Of a stretch of 15,129 bases of DNA, positions 15,050 through 15,129 are shown one piece after another. Location of the stretch: assembly GCA_036939355.1 (NCBI GenBank), contig JALLAP010000659.1:1-15129 (forward strand), written 5' to 3'. Origin of the DNA: Thalassiosira profunda (Eukaryota; Bacillariophyta; Thalassiosirophyceae; Thalassiosirales; Thalassiosiraceae). How positions within the stretch are numbered: the first letter of the stretch is position 1; every line of letters starts with the position of its first letter. The position numbers and the translations under genes are program-made. The notes beneath the pieces are model-generated. The model saw only the letters and a list, made by a program, of their open reading frames with translations, searched no databases and was not told the origin of the DNA.

Positions 15050-15129
15050 GAAACTCTCACCCCCCTCTCGATTCAGTTGTTACTCTACAACGCTCGAAGA
15101 TTCCTTGAGAGCAGCAATCATCGCCTCCC
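15050..15129 (-). repeat. Inverted repeat, right arm: MATH-BTB-SAP 3' end plus 3' flank
   Basis: The reverse complement matches 5569-5649. It differs from the left arm by a short change just after the stop. Unlike the left arm, the AGTTTC here (15055-15050) continues directly into TGCTTCCCC and the 3' flank of gene X, giving the undisturbed tail-to-tail junction. Confidence 0.93.
15080..15129 (-). CDS. Second MATH-BTB-SAP gene, last codons only
   Basis: The minus strand encodes the final 16 residues (REAMIAALKESSSVVE) and TAA stop (15082-15080) of a gene whose 3' end is identical to that at 4467-5618. The residues belong to the end of the SAP-like helix. The rest lies beyond the right edge, so it cannot be said whether the copy is complete. 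It is tail to tail with X. Confidence 0.85.
   Translation of the reverse strand, partial: EAMIAALKESSSVVE

Noticed and set aside
1..15129. CRISPR arrays, tRNA or rRNA genes, bacterial operons
   Set aside because: No regularly spaced direct repeats, no cloverleaf with conserved T-loop and no rRNA core sequence were noticed by eye; the gene structure with introns is eukaryotic.

Overview
The window looks like nuclear DNA of a compact, GC-rich protist genome. The best guess is a centric diatom of the Thalassiosira type. This is inferred from tightly packed genes on both strands, one or two short GT-AG introns per gene (136 and 72 nt where they can be placed), and RING/Sel1/MYND, MATH-BTB and ApaH-like families. 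No database was searched, so the species is a guess. There are no bacterial-style operons or ribosome binding sites.

Layout, left to right. 1-1025 (-): N-terminal half of a POT/PTR2 peptide transporter with one intron, running off the left edge. 1223-1558 (+): a small ORF with a signal anchor, possibly the first exon of the next gene. 1984-2765 (+): an ApaH-like metallophosphatase with a frame break near its start. 2822-4015 (-): a GT32/OCH1-like glycosyltransferase. 4467-5618 (+): a MATH-BTB-SAP protein. 5650-5881 (+): an orphan coiled-coil gene tail. 5979-7251 (-): a disrupted RING-Sel1-MYND gene. 7891-8637 (+): a protein with two MYND fingers, IQ motifs and a membrane segment. 8670-8820 (-): a relic of the 3' end of the gene at 13743-15041. 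8827-9897 (-): an intact RING-Sel1-MYND paralogue. 10219-11796 (+): a permuted NlpC/P60-type (YiiX-like) hydrolase. 11867-13414 (-): a kynurenine-3-monooxygenase-like flavoprotein with one intron. 13743-15041 (+): an unrecognised acidic, low-complexity protein, here called X. 15080-15129 (-): the last codons of a second MATH-BTB-SAP copy.

The main story is genome rearrangement. At the right edge, X and a MATH-BTB-SAP gene stand tail to tail. The same pair is present in opposite orientation on the left: the MATH-BTB-SAP gene (4467-5618) and the X tail (8670-8820). There they are separated by a 3,020-bp block (5650-8669) bounded on both sides by AGTTTC, a hexamer present once in the undisturbed junction on the right. 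The block carries the orphan gene tail, the broken Sel1-MYND gene and the double-MYND gene. The X tail is itself fused to the 3' end of the intact Sel1-MYND gene through a short shared sequence. The window therefore contains both the rearranged site and something close to the unrearranged one.

No metabolic cluster or defence-type system is evident. The genes appear functionally independent neighbours: transport, RNA or nucleotide dephosphorylation, glycosylation, protein-interaction adaptors, a hydrolase and a flavin monooxygenase.
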